DNA of 40,109 bases from DATBGZ01 sp036557785 (GTDB taxonomy: Bacteria; Actinomycetota; Actinomycetes; Mycobacteriales; Micromonosporaceae). The notes below the pieces were generated by a model. It saw nothing but the letters and a program-made list of their open reading frames with translations, was not told the origin of the DNA and made no database searches. Positions 1-8,653 of the stretch are shown piece by piece. Numbering within the stretch: position 1 is the stretch's first letter; each line of letters begins with the position of its first letter. A program made the position numbers and the translations under genes. The stretch covers positions 1 through 40,109 of the forward strand of contig DATBGZ010000060.1 in the NCBI GenBank assembly GCA_036557785.1, read 5' to 3'.

Positions 1-2751
1 GAGGCTTACGCGGCGTCACGGCGCCGGTCCAGCTATCCCAAGCTGACCGAGTTCGTCCAGCAGCTGCCTTTCGAGCTCGACCCGTTCCAGGACCAGGCGT
101 GCGCCGCGCTGGAGGACGGGCACGGTGTGCTCGTGTGCGCGCCGACCGGCGCCGGCAAGACCGTCGTCGGGGAGTTCGCGGTGCACCTCGCGCTCGCCGA
201 GGGCCGCAAGTGCTTCTACACCACGCCGATCAAGGCGCTGTCGAACCAGAAGTACTCCGACCTGGCCGCCCGGTTCGGGCTGGACCGGGTCGGCCTGCTG
301 ACCGGCGACGTGAGCATCCACGGCGAGGCGCCGGTGGTCGTGATGACCACCGAGGTGCTGCGCAACATGCTCTACGTCGGCTCGCCGGCGCTGACGGATC
401 TCGGATACGTGGTGATGGACGAGGTGCACTACCTCGCCGACCGCTTCCGCGGGGCCGTCTGGGAGGAGGTGATCATCCACCTGCCCGCGAGCGTCACGCT
501 GGTCTCGCTCTCCGCGACCGTCTCCAACGCCGAGGAGTTCGCCGAGTGGCTGGTGACCGTGCGGGGCAAGACCACGGTCGTGGTGACCGAGCACCGGCCG
601 GTGCCGCTGTGGCAGCACATGCTCGTGGGCCGGCGGATGTTCGACCTGTTCCACGACCCGGAGGCGGCGAAGGCGCACGAGGTCCATCCCGAGCTACTGC
701 GCTACACCCGGGAGATGACCCGTCGCATGGGTTGGGTGCACTCCGGTGACCAGCGCGGATATCGCGGCCGCGGTCGACGCCCGCCCGGACCCGATCGCCC
801 GGAGATCGTGGAGCGCCTCGACCGGGAAGGCCTCCTTCCAGCGATCATGTTCATCTTCAGCCGCGCCGGCTGCGACGGGGCGGTGCAGCAGTGCCTTCAC
901 GCCGGGCTGCGCCTGACCGACCCGGTAGAACGGGCGGAGATCCGGCGCATCGTCGAGGAGCGCACCGCGGTCATCCCGTCCGAGGACCTCACCGTCCTGG
1001 GCTACTGGGAGTGGCTCGACGGCCTGGAGCGTGGCCTCGCGGCCCACCACGCGGGGCTGCTGCCCGCCTTCAAGGAGGTCGTCGAGGAGTTGTTCGTCCG
1101 GGGACTGGTCAAGGCGGTCTTCGCGACCGAGACCCTCGCCCTGGGCATCAACATGCCCGCCCGGTGCGTGGTGCTGGAGCGACTGGTCAAGTTCAACGGC
1201 GAGGCCCACGTCGACCTCACGCCCGGGGAGTACACCCAGCTCACCGGCCGAGCGGGCCGGCGCGGCATCGATGTCGAGGGACACGCGGTCGTCGTCTGGA
1301 CGCCCGAGGTCGACCCGCGCCACGTTGCTGGCCTCGCCTCCACCCGCACCTACCCACTGCGGTCGAGCTTCCGCCCGTCCTACAACATGGCCGTCAACCT
1401 CGTCGGGTCGGTGGGCGGTGCCGCGGCCCGTGAGCTGCTGGAGTCCTCGTTCGCCCAGTTCCAGGCGGACCGTTCGGTGGTCGGCGTGGCCCGGCAGGTC
1501 AAGCGGAACGAGGAGGCCATCAGCGCCCACGCCACGGAGATGGCCTGCGAGCTCGGCGATTTCGCGGAGTACTTCGGCATCCGGCAGCGCATCACCGAGC
1601 GGGAGAAGTCGCTTGCCCGCAGCAGCGCAGCCAACCGCCGTGCCGCCGCGCTCGACTCGCTGAATCGGCTCAAGGTCGGCGACGTGATCCGGGTGCCCTC
1701 CGGACGGCGGGCCGGCCTGGCCGTGGTGCTGGACGCCGACACGGGGGGCATGTCCGAACCGCGCCCGCTGGTGCTCACCGAGGACCGATGGGCCGGCCGC
1801 ATCACCGCGGGGGAGTTCCCGGCCCCGGTCGAGGCGCTGGCCCGGGTGCGGGTCCCCAAGCACTTCAACCACCGCTCGCCGGCGCAACGGCGTGATCTCG
1901 CCGCGACCGTACGGGCGCTCGTGGCCGCTGGCGAGATCCCGCACCGGTCCGGCCGGGCGGCGCGAGGTAGCGGCGAGGATGAGCAGTTGCTGGTGCTGCG
2001 CCACGAGCTGCGCAAGCATCCCTGCCACGCCTGCCCCGACCGGGAGGAGCACGCCCGATGGGCGGAGCGGCGCGCCCGGCTGGAGCGCGAGACCCGCGGG
2101 TTGCGCGAGAAGGTCTCCAGCCGTACAGGTTCGTTGGCGCGTACCTTCGACCGGATCTGTCTGCTGCTCACGCATCGCGGCTATCTCGAAACGCCCGCCA
2201 CCGCCGAGGATGGCGCTCCGGCCGGTGGCGCCGGTTCGGTCACCGACGCCGGGCGTTTGCTGGCGCGGATCTGGAGCGAGGCCGACCTGCTCGTCGCCGA
2301 GTGCCTGCGTCGCGGCGTCTGGGACGGGCTGGAGGCGGCGGAGCTCGCGGCCGTGGTGTCGGTGGTGGTCTACGAGTCGCGCCGGGAGGTCGAGGAGCCG
2401 GCCAGCGTGCCGCGGGGCCCGGTCGGCGACGCGATCGACGAGACGCTGGCGGTGTGGCGGGAACTGGCGGCGGCCGAGGGCGAGCACGGCCTGTCCCTGA
2501 CCCGGGAGCCCGACCTGGGGTTCGTCTGGCCGGTCTACCGCTGGGCCCGGGGAGAGAGCCTGGCCAAGGTGTTGGCCAGCGGCGTCGAGGCGGAGCTCCC
2601 GGCCGGCGACTTCGTCCGTTGGGCGCGCCAGGTCGTCGACCTGCTCGGCCAGATCGCCCAGGCGACGGCCGAGCGACGCACCCGTGACCGGGCCAACGCC
2701 GCCATCGACACCCTGGTTCGGGGCGTGCTCGCGTACGCGGTCGCGCCGTGA
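1..2751 (+). CDS. helY: HelY-type DEVH-box helicase (5' end cut off)
   Basis: Superfamily 2 helicase of the Ski2/Mtr4 class, expected to unwind RNA or DNA with ATP in the cytoplasm. The frame is open from base 1, so the true start lies upstream; 916 residues are visible. Counting from the first visible codon, Walker A APTGAGKT is at 47-54, the DEVH box at 140-143, the SAT motif near 170 and motif VI QLTGRAGRRG at 413-422. The roughly 400 C-terminal residues fit the helical DSHCT-type region of HelY. In mycobacteria helY follows tatA-tatC and lies near a 5'-3' exonuclease gene; an exonuclease gene is also found here at 3820-4755. The family is certain; the biological substrate is not known from sequence. 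Confidence 0.93.
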   Translation, partial: EAYAASRRRSSYPKLTEFVQQLPFELDPFQDQACAALEDGHGVLVCAPTGAGKTVVGEFAVHLALAEGRKCFYTTPIKALSNQKYSDLAARFGLDRVGLLTGDVSIHGEAPVVVMTTEVLRNMLYVGSPALTDLGYVVMDEVHYLADRFRGAVWEEVIIHLPASVTLVSLSATVSNAEEFAEWLVTVRGKTTVVVTEHRPVPLWQHMLVGRRMFDLFHDPEAAKAHEVHPELLRYTREMTRRMGWVHSGDQRGYRGRGRRPPGPDRPEIVERLDREGLLPAIMFIFSRAGCDGAVQQCLHAGLRLTDPVERAEIRRIVEERTAVIPSEDLTVLGYWEWLDGLERGLAAHHAGLLPAFKEVVEELFVRGLVKAVFATETLALGINMPARCVVLERLVKFNGEAHVDLTPGEYTQLTGRAGRRGIDVEGHAVVVWTPEVDPRHVAGLASTRTYPLRSSFRPSYNMAVNLVGSVGGAAARELLESSFAQFQADRSVVGVARQVKRNEEAISAHATEMACELGDFAEYFGIRQRITEREKSLARSSAANRRAAALDSLNRLKVGDVIRVPSGRRAGLAVVLDADTGGMSEPRPLVLTEDRWAGRITAGEFPAPVEALARVRVPKHFNHRSPAQRRDLAATVRALVAAGEIPHRSGRAARGSGEDEQLLVLRHELRKHPCHACPDREEHARWAERRARLERETRGLREKVSSRTGSLARTFDRICLLLTHRGYLETPATAEDGAPAGGAGSVTDAGRLLARIWSEADLLVAECLRRGVWDGLEAAELAAVVSVVVYESRREVEEPASVPRGPVGDAIDETLAVWRELAAAEGEHGLSLTREPDLGFVWPVYRWARGESLAKVLASGVEAELPAGDFVRWARQVVDLLGQIAQATAERRTRDRANAAIDTLVRGVLAYAVAP

Positions 2752-2924
2752 CACGCTATGCAGATCCTGCCGGACTTGCGTAATCAGCCGTTGACCAGGC
2801 AAGATCCGGCCGAGCAGCGGGGGATTGCTCGCCGGACAGGGCCGCCCACGGCCCCGTCTCCGGTGGCGACCGGCCATGGGCCACGCCCGCGTGCGGGCGC
2901 GTAACGGAATATCGGGAGACCCGC
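2752..2924. other. Intergenic leader between helY and the MHYT gene
   Basis: 173 bases without a gene. They hold two short GC hairpins: GGGCCG-CCCA-CGGCCC near 2840, and CGCCCGC-GT-GCGGGCG near 2886-2901, just before the MHYT ribosome binding site. These could form a 5' leader structure or end helY transcription. No known riboswitch was recognised. Confidence 0.35.
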
Positions 2925-3797
2925 ATGCAGATCCATCACTTCTCGTTCGGCGCCGTCACCCCGACCCTGTCGTACACGCTTTCCGTTCTGGGCAGTCTGC
3001 TCGGACTCGTCTGTACCGCGAGAGCTCGGGCGATGCCGGACTCGAAGCACCGGTCGCGTTGGCTGCTGCTCGCTGCGTGGGCGATCGGGGGAACCGGCAT
3101 CTGGGTCATGCACTTCATGGCGATGCTCGGCTTCTCCGTCGAGGGCATCACTATCCGCTACGACCTCGCCACCACCTTCGCGAGCTGGATCACCGCCATC
3201 GTGGTCGTCAGCATCGGGCTGTTCATCGTCGGGTTCGGCCGGCCGCATCCCGTCAAGATCATCCTGGCCGGGATCTTCACCGGCTCGGGGGTCGCGGCGA
3301 TGCACTACACGGGCATGGCGGCGATGCGGATGCCGGCGCACGTCCACTACGACCGCACGTTGGTCATCGCCTCGGTCGTGATCGCGATCGTCGCCTCGAC
3401 CGTCGCCCTGTGGTTCACGGTCACGCTGAAGCGGGGCTGGGTGCTGTTCGTCGCCGCCCTCGTCATGGGCATCGCGGTCAATGGCATGCACTTCACCGGC
3501 ATGTTCGCGATGTCCGTGACGCCGGAACCGGGCGCGGCGACCGCCGGGTTCATGCCGATCCTCTTCGTCGCCCCCATCGCGCTGTTCGTCATCATCGTCT
3601 TCGTGGCGCTGCTGACCGCCCTGATCAACCGGACCGGTTCCTCCGACGACCAGCCCGGCGGGCTGACCGCTCGCCTGCTACCCCAGCCGTACCCGGCCCA
3701 GTCCGGCGCTGGCCCACACTCCCTGTCGGTGCCGGCGCAGCCGGGGCCCGGCAGCAGTCGCATCGCCGGCGCCTTCGGCCCACGCCCGGGCCGCTGA
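2925..3797 (+). CDS. MHYT-domain integral membrane sensor, no output domain
   Basis: A 290-residue membrane protein with about seven hydrophobic helices and the three signatures of the MHYT family: MHFMAM at 62-67, MHYTGM at 126-131 and MHFTGM at 188-193. In this family the Met/His pairs are proposed to bind a metal such as copper and to sense a gas (O2, CO or NO). Most described relatives fuse the domain to GGDEF, EAL or kinase modules. Here the protein ends in a Pro/Gly-rich tail of about 75 residues with no recognisable output domain. The ATG is preceded by GGGAG. It converges with the exonuclease gene, 22 bases apart. The family call is firm; the signal and partner are unknown. Confidence 0.85.
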   Translation: MQIHHFSFGAVTPTLSYTLSVLGSLLGLVCTARARAMPDSKHRSRWLLLAAWAIGGTGIWVMHFMAMLGFSVEGITIRYDLATTFASWITAIVVVSIGLFIVGFGRPHPVKIILAGIFTGSGVAAMHYTGMAAMRMPAHVHYDRTLVIASVVIAIVASTVALWFTVTLKRGWVLFVAALVMGIAVNGMHFTGMFAMSVTPEPGAATAGFMPILFVAPIALFVIIVFVALLTALINRTGSSDDQPGGLTARLLPQPYPAQSGAGPHSLSVPAQPGPGSSRIAGAFGPRPGR

Positions 3798-3819
3798 GCC
3801 GCGCTCGCCTGGTCGAAGT

Positions 3820-4755
3820 TCAGGCGGCGTTGCGGGCTGCGGCGAGCGCGTCGGTGAGCCGGCCGACCGCGCCGCCGAGGTTCCAGCGCTTCGCCAGGTC
3901 CGCGAGCAACGCAGGATCGCGGGCGGTCGCCGGCAGCGTCGTGTCCAGCGAGGGCAGCGGCACGTCACGCGCCACCTGCACCACCCGCGGCGCGACGGCG
4001 AGGTATCCGCCCGCCGCCGCGAGCTTCGTGCGCAGTCCCGGGGCGAAGCCGGCCGACCGGTCGTCCAGCGCCGCGAGCATGGCCTGCAGGTTGCCGTACC
4101 GGGCCACAAGCCGCGCGGCGGTCTTCTCCCCGACCCCGGGTACGCCCGGCAGCCCATCGCTCGGGTCGCCGCGCAGGGCCGCGAAATCGGCGTAGGCAGA
4201 GGCCGGCACGCCGTACCGGGCCTGCAGCGCGGCGTCGTCGAGCACCTCCAGGTTCGCCACCCCACGGCCGCAGTAGAGCACTCGCACCCCGCGATCGTCG
4301 TCGATGACCTGGAACAGGTCCCGGTCGCCCGTCGCCACCTCCACCGGGCCCGGCTCGCGCGTGGCGAGCGTGCCGATGACGTCGTCGGCCTCGTACTCGG
4401 CCATGCCGGCGGTGGTGATGCCGATGGCGGCGAGCATCTCGAGCAGCACCGGCACCTGTCTGCTCAGCGCGTCGGGCACGACCTCTGACCCCGTCTCCGC
4501 GTCGGCCAGCCGGTGACTCTTATATGTGTCGATGAGAGCCACACGCCACGCCGGGCGCCAGTCCTCGTCGAGTGCGCAGACCAACCGGTCCGGCCGGCGG
4601 GTCCGGATCAGGGTGGCGGCCATGTCGAGGAACCCGCGGATGGCGTTGACCGGGCTGCCATCAGGGGCTCGCGCCGCGGACTCCGGGATGCCGAAGTACG
4701 CCCGGAAGTAGAGGCTCGCCGAGTCGATCAGCAACAGGGGGCGCTCGCCATCCAC
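3820..4755 (-). CDS. 5'-3' exonuclease, FEN/Pol I N-terminal type
   Basis: A stand-alone structure-specific 5' nuclease of 311 residues, equivalent to the N-terminal domain of DNA polymerase I; it would remove RNA primers or flaps during replication and repair. Metal-binding acidic motifs are visible: LLLIDSAS with Asp11, then YEADDVIG and TGDRDLFQ, followed by GDPSDGLPGVPGVGEKTA of the helix-hairpin-helix. No polymerase domain follows. I chose the GTG at 4755 because the conserved strand begins right after it. A longer reading to 4920 would run into the next gene. A TACGGT hexamer six bases upstream of the GTG suggests a leaderless transcript. It resembles the mycobacterial 5'-3' exonuclease near helY. 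Confidence 0.9.
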   Translation of the reverse strand: MDGERPLLLIDSASLYFRAYFGIPESAARAPDGSPVNAIRGFLDMAATLIRTRRPDRLVCALDEDWRPAWRVALIDTYKSHRLADAETGSEVVPDALSRQVPVLLEMLAAIGITTAGMAEYEADDVIGTLATREPGPVEVATGDRDLFQVIDDDRGVRVLYCGRGVANLEVLDDAALQARYGVPASAYADFAALRGDPSDGLPGVPGVGEKTAARLVARYGNLQAMLAALDDRSAGFAPGLRTKLAAAGGYLAVAPRVVQVARDVPLPSLDTTLPATARDPALLADLAKRWNLGGAVGRLTDALAAARNAA

Positions 4756-4761
4756 CCCACG

Positions 4762-4767
4762 ACCGTA
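4762..4767 (-). promoter_or_regulatory. Putative -10 element, leaderless exonuclease transcript
   Basis: TACGGT on the minus strand, six bases before the GTG start. It fits the TAnnnT actinobacterial -10 pattern with transcription beginning at or near the start codon. No clear Shine-Dalgarno sequence is present. Confidence 0.4.
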
Positions 4768-4886
4768 GTGCAGGGGATGCCGTCGCGGCGTTGGGAGAAC
4801 CGGTGCGGCGGGGGGATGGTTTCCCAGCCGGGTCGGCCCTACGATTCCGGGACGCCAAGATCCTCTCGACTCCTGGAGCACGCACG

Positions 4887-5648
4887 ATGGGCTACACCGT
4901 GGCACGGACGTTCTCGTCACTCTACATAGCCATCGATATCGCCTGGCTGCTGGTCTACCTCGGGATACTGCTCGCCTTCAGGAAGCGGGTCGCGGTCGTC
5001 GTCGGGCTGCTCATGGGAATCGTGTACTTCCTCGTCGACTACGGCATCTACTACGAGGCGCTCGGCACCCGCCACATCGCCGGCGCGGATCCGTTCTGGT
5101 TCGAGCTGTGGTTCAGCATGAGCTACGGGCTGACGAACTTCGCCTGGATCTGGCTGTTGCTGGATCGCGACGGCCGGGCGGTGCAGTGGTCGCTGCTGCC
5201 GATTCTCGGCTGGGTGGCGATCGCGCAGGTCAGCGACGACTACGGCGGCGGATTCACCCAGATCTCGATCTCTCGTGGCGTGGGCTACCACGGGGTGATG
5301 GCCGCGATTCTGCTGGTCGGGTACCTGGTGCTGATCATCAGAACCCTGATGGGGAGGGAGAAGGTCAGCATCCTGTGGCTCATGGCGATCGGCATCGGCG
5401 TCCAGTTCGCCTGGGAGGCCGTCCTGCTGCTCAGCGGGATCCGGCCACCACAGTGGCAGCCGCTCGTCATCGACTCGCTGATCGAGACGAACTGCGGCAT
5501 GCCGATCATCTTCTATATCCACAAGTTCGTGACGAACAGGATAGGTGAGCGTCCGGCCCCGACCGCGGAGGTCACGGCGGCGACGACGACGGAGCAATCG
5601 GTCGACGGCGGCGGTCCGTCTACCGCATTTCTGGAACGGCCGCGCTGA
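4887..5648 (+). CDS. Multi-pass membrane protein of unknown function
   Basis: A 253-residue protein I do not recognise. About six to seven hydrophobic segments are visible, at roughly 8-28, 32-52, 75-96, 103-120, 134-155, 162-184 and 203-220. The loops carry several aromatic and acidic residues (DYGIYYEALG, DPFWFELW), and an unstructured tail follows from about residue 225. The ATG at 4887 is supported by CTGGAG eight bases upstream; a longer reading from 4791 adds residues with no hydrophobic or conserved character. It is divergent from the exonuclease gene. Its 3' end overlaps the 3' end of the glycosyltransferase gene on the other strand by 29 bases. It could be a small sensor or transporter subunit, but nothing in the sequence decides this. 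Confidence 0.75.
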   Translation: MGYTVARTFSSLYIAIDIAWLLVYLGILLAFRKRVAVVVGLLMGIVYFLVDYGIYYEALGTRHIAGADPFWFELWFSMSYGLTNFAWIWLLLDRDGRAVQWSLLPILGWVAIAQVSDDYGGGFTQISISRGVGYHGVMAAILLVGYLVLIIRTLMGREKVSILWLMAIGIGVQFAWEAVLLLSGIRPPQWQPLVIDSLIETNCGMPIIFYIHKFVTNRIGERPAPTAEVTAATTTEQSVDGGGPSTAFLERPR

Positions 5649-6603
5649 CCTGCTCCGGGGTGAGCTCGGCGGAGTCGTACGCGACGAAGTACGACGGTCG
5701 GCCCTGGACGGCGGTGTAGAGCCGGCCGAGGTACTCGCCGACCAGACCGAGGCCGAGCAGTTGCGCACCGCCCAGGAAGAGCACGACCGTGATCGTCGAG
5801 GGCCAGCCTTGCACGGTGTCGCCGAGCCCGTAAGAGACGGCAACGTAGACGAACATGAGCAGACAGAAGAAGAAGCTGACCAGCCCGAGCCACGTCGCGA
5901 TCCGTAGCGGCGCCGCCGAGAAGCTGGTCACGCTGTCGGTGGCGAGCGCCATCATCTTTCGCAGCGGGTACTTCGTGCGGCCGGCCGCGCGCCGGGCCCG
6001 CACGTAACGCACCTCGCCGGAGGCGAAGCCGAGCCACGGCACCAGCAGCCGGTAAACGGGCTGGTGCTCGGGCAACTGCTTGAGCGCGTCGACGGTCGCC
6101 CGCGACAGCAGCCGGAAGTCGCCGGCGTTCGGCCGAACCCTCACGCCCGCCAGACGCGCCATGGCCCAGTAGTACAGCCCGGCCGTACCGCGCTTGCCGA
6201 AGGTGTCCGTGCTGCGGTCCGACCGGACGCCGCAGACCACGTCGAGCCCCTCGGACCGGGCCAGCGCCAGCATCTCGGGGATCGTCTCCGGCGGATCCTG
6301 CAGGTCGGCGTCGAGGCTGACCACGTACTCGCCGTCTGCCCGGTGCAGACCCGCCATCAACGCCGCCTGGTGTCCGCTGTTACGGCGCAGCCGGATCACG
6401 CGAAGCTGCGCCCATGCGCGGCGCAGACCCAGTAACTGCGCCGCCGTGGCGTCGGTGCTCCCGTCGTCGACCGCGACCACTTCGTAGGTCACGTCGAGGC
6501 GATCGAGGACCGGCCGCAGCCGGTCCACGAGCAGGGGTAGCACCTCCGCCTCGTTGAACATCGGAACCACCACGGAGAGCACGGGTACCACGGAACCGGC
6601 CAT
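5620..6603 (-). CDS. GT2 polyprenyl-phosphate glycosyltransferase (GtrB/DPM1-like)
   Basis: A 327-residue family 2 glycosyltransferase of the type that moves a sugar from a nucleotide donor to undecaprenyl or decaprenyl phosphate on the inner face of the membrane. The GT-A fold motifs are SVVVPMFNE (10-18), VDDGSTD (45-51) and DADLQDPP (98-105). Two C-terminal membrane helices at about 236-261 and 270-297 are characteristic of GtrB/ArnC-like enzymes and are absent from the Ppm protein encoded at 15735. A strong ribosome site GGAGGAGA precedes the ATG. It is divergent from the large membrane protein at 6716, with 112 bases between them. The pair looks like a lipid-linked sugar donor synthase and its acceptor glycosyltransferase. 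The sugar cannot be inferred. Confidence 0.88.
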   Translation of the reverse strand: MAGSVVPVLSVVVPMFNEAEVLPLLVDRLRPVLDRLDVTYEVVAVDDGSTDATAAQLLGLRRAWAQLRVIRLRRNSGHQAALMAGLHRADGEYVVSLDADLQDPPETIPEMLALARSEGLDVVCGVRSDRSTDTFGKRGTAGLYYWAMARLAGVRVRPNAGDFRLLSRATVDALKQLPEHQPVYRLLVPWLGFASGEVRYVRARRAAGRTKYPLRKMMALATDSVTSFSAAPLRIATWLGLVSFFFCLLMFVYVAVSYGLGDTVQGWPSTITVVLFLGGAQLLGLGLVGEYLGRLYTAVQGRPSYFVAYDSAELTPEQVSAAVPEMR

Positions 6604-6628
6604 CTTCTCCTCCCGGCGGGGTCGGGCA

Positions 6629-6688
6629 ATGCTACCCGCGCCGATCTCTGTGCGCGCCGGACGGGACTCGCCCGGCTCGTGCTAGCAT
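6629..6688. promoter_or_regulatory. Divergent promoter region with two TAGCAT -10 elements
   Basis: The hexamer TAGCAT occurs on the minus strand at 6629-6634, upstream of the GT2 gene, and on the plus strand at 6683-6688, upstream of the membrane protein gene. Each lies about 25 bases before its start codon, consistent with short leaders carrying the visible Shine-Dalgarno sequences. No convincing -35 hexamers are seen. Confidence 0.45.
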
Positions 6689-6715
6689 CCCGCGACCGCT
6701 GAGGAGGAATCGCGC

Positions 6716-8599
6716 ATGGTCGATACCCGCGCGAGCGTGGATCGTCCGGGTCGCGCCATGCTGCAGGCCGTGCGCGACCGCCTCGCCCTGCGCCGCGACC
6801 CGGTGCTGGTCGCCGCAGCACTGCTGATCGTCGCCGGCATCGCGTGGCGCGCGTACATCGCTGCCGGAGGCTATCTCGCCCACGACGACTACCGGTCGGC
6901 GCAGTGGGCGCTGGAGAGCGGGCTGACGCCGGGCTACGTGTTCAAGGTCTGGAACGACCACCTCACACCCGCGGCCCAGGTGATCTACTGGGCGCTGACG
7001 AAGCTGACCGGTCTGGCGTACTGGCCTTACCTGGTCCTCCTGCTGCTGGTTCAGGCGGCCGGAGCCGTGGTCTTCCTCCGCCTGCTGCGACAGGTGCTCG
7101 CGCCGGGCTGGGCGCTGCTGATTCCGCTGGCCATGTTCCAGTTCACCCCGATCACCTTCGAGTCGACCTCGCACATCTCGACCGGCATCCGGCTCGTCCC
7201 CATGCAGCTGGCGATGGTGTGGGCCCTGAGCGCTCAGGTGAGCTACATCCGCACGCGCGAGCGCCGGCATGTGGTCAGCGGCGCCCTTGCGCTGCTGTTC
7301 GGCCTGCTCTTCATGGAGACATCGGTGCTGATCGCACCGTTGCTCGTGGTCTTCACGGCTTGCCTCTACGCTTCCGGTCCTCCGCTGCGCCGGCTGTGGG
7401 AAGCGTTGCGGCGCTACTGGCCGATGTGGGTCACGCTCGCGGCGCTGTCGGCGTTCTGGCTCGCCGTGTACCTCGTCCGAGCCCGGGCCAATGGCCCGAC
7501 CATCGGCACGCCCGGGCCGAGGTCGGCGGGCGAGGTCATCACCTTCCTGCACCAGTACTTCGAGCTCATGCTCGTTCCCGGGCTGCTCGGCGGCCCGGTC
7601 TCCTGGGCCTTCTTCGGCGACGGCCCAGGCGCCGTCAACCCGGCACCGGCGCTCGCCCTGGTCAGCCTGGTCGTGATGCTGGCACTCGCGGTGCTCACCG
7701 TTGCCCGCCGGCCGAGGGCAGCCTGGGCGTGGGGGATGGTCGCCGTCTACGCCGTCCCCGAAGCCGCGTTGCTCGCGGCGAAGCGGCTCGGGTCGGGGCT
7801 GAGCGCTCTGACCGGTCTCGCGCCCCGCTACGGGGCCGACGTCGCGGTTGTCGCCGCACTCGGCATCGGCGTCGCTATCGCCGGACAACGCGGGATGAAC
7901 CAGACGCGCCCCTCGCCGGCATGGGCGAGGTCCCGGCCCGTCCTGGTGCTGGGCGCGGTCACGCTGGCCGCAGCCGCGGTCGCCAGTCTCGTCAGCGGGC
8001 TGCGGTACGCCGAGGGCTGGTCGCACAAGTTCGGTCGCGACTACCTCCACAACGCCCAGGCCGACCTGGCCGCGATGCCACCCGGAACGGTCTTCTTCGA
8101 CCGGCTCGTACCGATCGACATGGTCTTCACCTTCGACGCCAAGGAACGTCGACAGTCGAGCATTCTCGCCGCGGCCAAGGGACCGCAGCCGGCCTTCGTG
8201 ACGGAGGGCGAGAGCGTCTTCGTGATCGCCGACGACGGCCACGTGCGCCCGGCATGGGTCGCGGGACCGGCCGCCGTGCCCGGGCCGAGCGAGTGCGGAT
8301 GGCCGATCAGCGGTGGCGTCCCGGTGACCATCCCGCTCGACGGACCGGCGACGTACAGCTGGGCGGTGCGCATCGTCTACGAGAGTTCGGCCGACACCAC
8401 AGCGACCTGGCGTCTGGGCGGCGCCAGCCAGGACTTCCCGGTCCGCCGGGGCCAGCACCAGTACTTCTTCCTCACGGGTACCGGGTGGAACCCGTACTCC
8501 TGGGCCAGCGGGGACAGCGTCGAGCTGAGCCTGCGAGACCCCGCAGCGTCGTTCTGCACCAGCGAGGTCGCGGTCGGCGAGCCCACCGGCGCACCGTGA
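6716..8599 (+). CDS. Large polytopic membrane protein, probable GT-C glycosyltransferase
   Basis: A 627-residue protein with about ten hydrophobic helices in the first 430 residues and an extracytoplasmic C-terminal region of about 190 residues that appears rich in beta strands. The first helix (30-50) is followed by a loop with the acidic pair D57-D58 (GYLAHDDYRS). A D/E pair in the first outer loop is the usual catalytic signature of GT-C glycosyltransferases, which use polyprenyl-phosphate sugars. That context matches the divergent GtrB-like gene. The ribosome site GAGGAGG lies ten bases before the ATG. I infer transfer of a lipid-linked sugar to a surface polymer or protein. No specific subfamily was recognised, and an O-antigen-type ligase or a structural protein remains possible. 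Confidence 0.7.
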   Translation: MVDTRASVDRPGRAMLQAVRDRLALRRDPVLVAAALLIVAGIAWRAYIAAGGYLAHDDYRSAQWALESGLTPGYVFKVWNDHLTPAAQVIYWALTKLTGLAYWPYLVLLLLVQAAGAVVFLRLLRQVLAPGWALLIPLAMFQFTPITFESTSHISTGIRLVPMQLAMVWALSAQVSYIRTRERRHVVSGALALLFGLLFMETSVLIAPLLVVFTACLYASGPPLRRLWEALRRYWPMWVTLAALSAFWLAVYLVRARANGPTIGTPGPRSAGEVITFLHQYFELMLVPGLLGGPVSWAFFGDGPGAVNPAPALALVSLVVMLALAVLTVARRPRAAWAWGMVAVYAVPEAALLAAKRLGSGLSALTGLAPRYGADVAVVAALGIGVAIAGQRGMNQTRPSPAWARSRPVLVLGAVTLAAAAVASLVSGLRYAEGWSHKFGRDYLHNAQADLAAMPPGTVFFDRLVPIDMVFTFDAKERRQSSILAAAKGPQPAFVTEGESVFVIADDGHVRPAWVAGPAAVPGPSECGWPISGGVPVTIPLDGPATYSWAVRIVYESSADTTATWRLGGASQDFPVRRGQHQYFFLTGTGWNPYSWASGDSVELSLRDPAASFCTSEVAVGEPTGAP

Positions 8600-8640
8600 A
8601 GGCCGGCCACCGACCGGAGGCGAGCAGCCCAAACGAGCGT

Positions 8641-8646
8641 TAAGCT
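8641..8646 (+). promoter_or_regulatory. Putative -10 element, leaderless acyl-CoA dehydrogenase transcript
   Basis: TAAGCT lies exactly seven bases before the GTG start at 8654. This is the spacing expected of a leaderless message, and no Shine-Dalgarno sequence precedes the GTG. Confidence 0.45.
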
Positions 8647-8653
8647 GGCGCCC

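Noticed and set aside
694..2877. 727-codon open frame antisense to helY, and similar long antisense frames elsewhere (for example 6632-9844, 13861-15402, 36891-38483)
   Set aside because: In very GC-rich DNA the reverse frame of a real gene stays open. These frames show no domains, have His/Arg/Asp-rich nonsense composition and cross several real genes.
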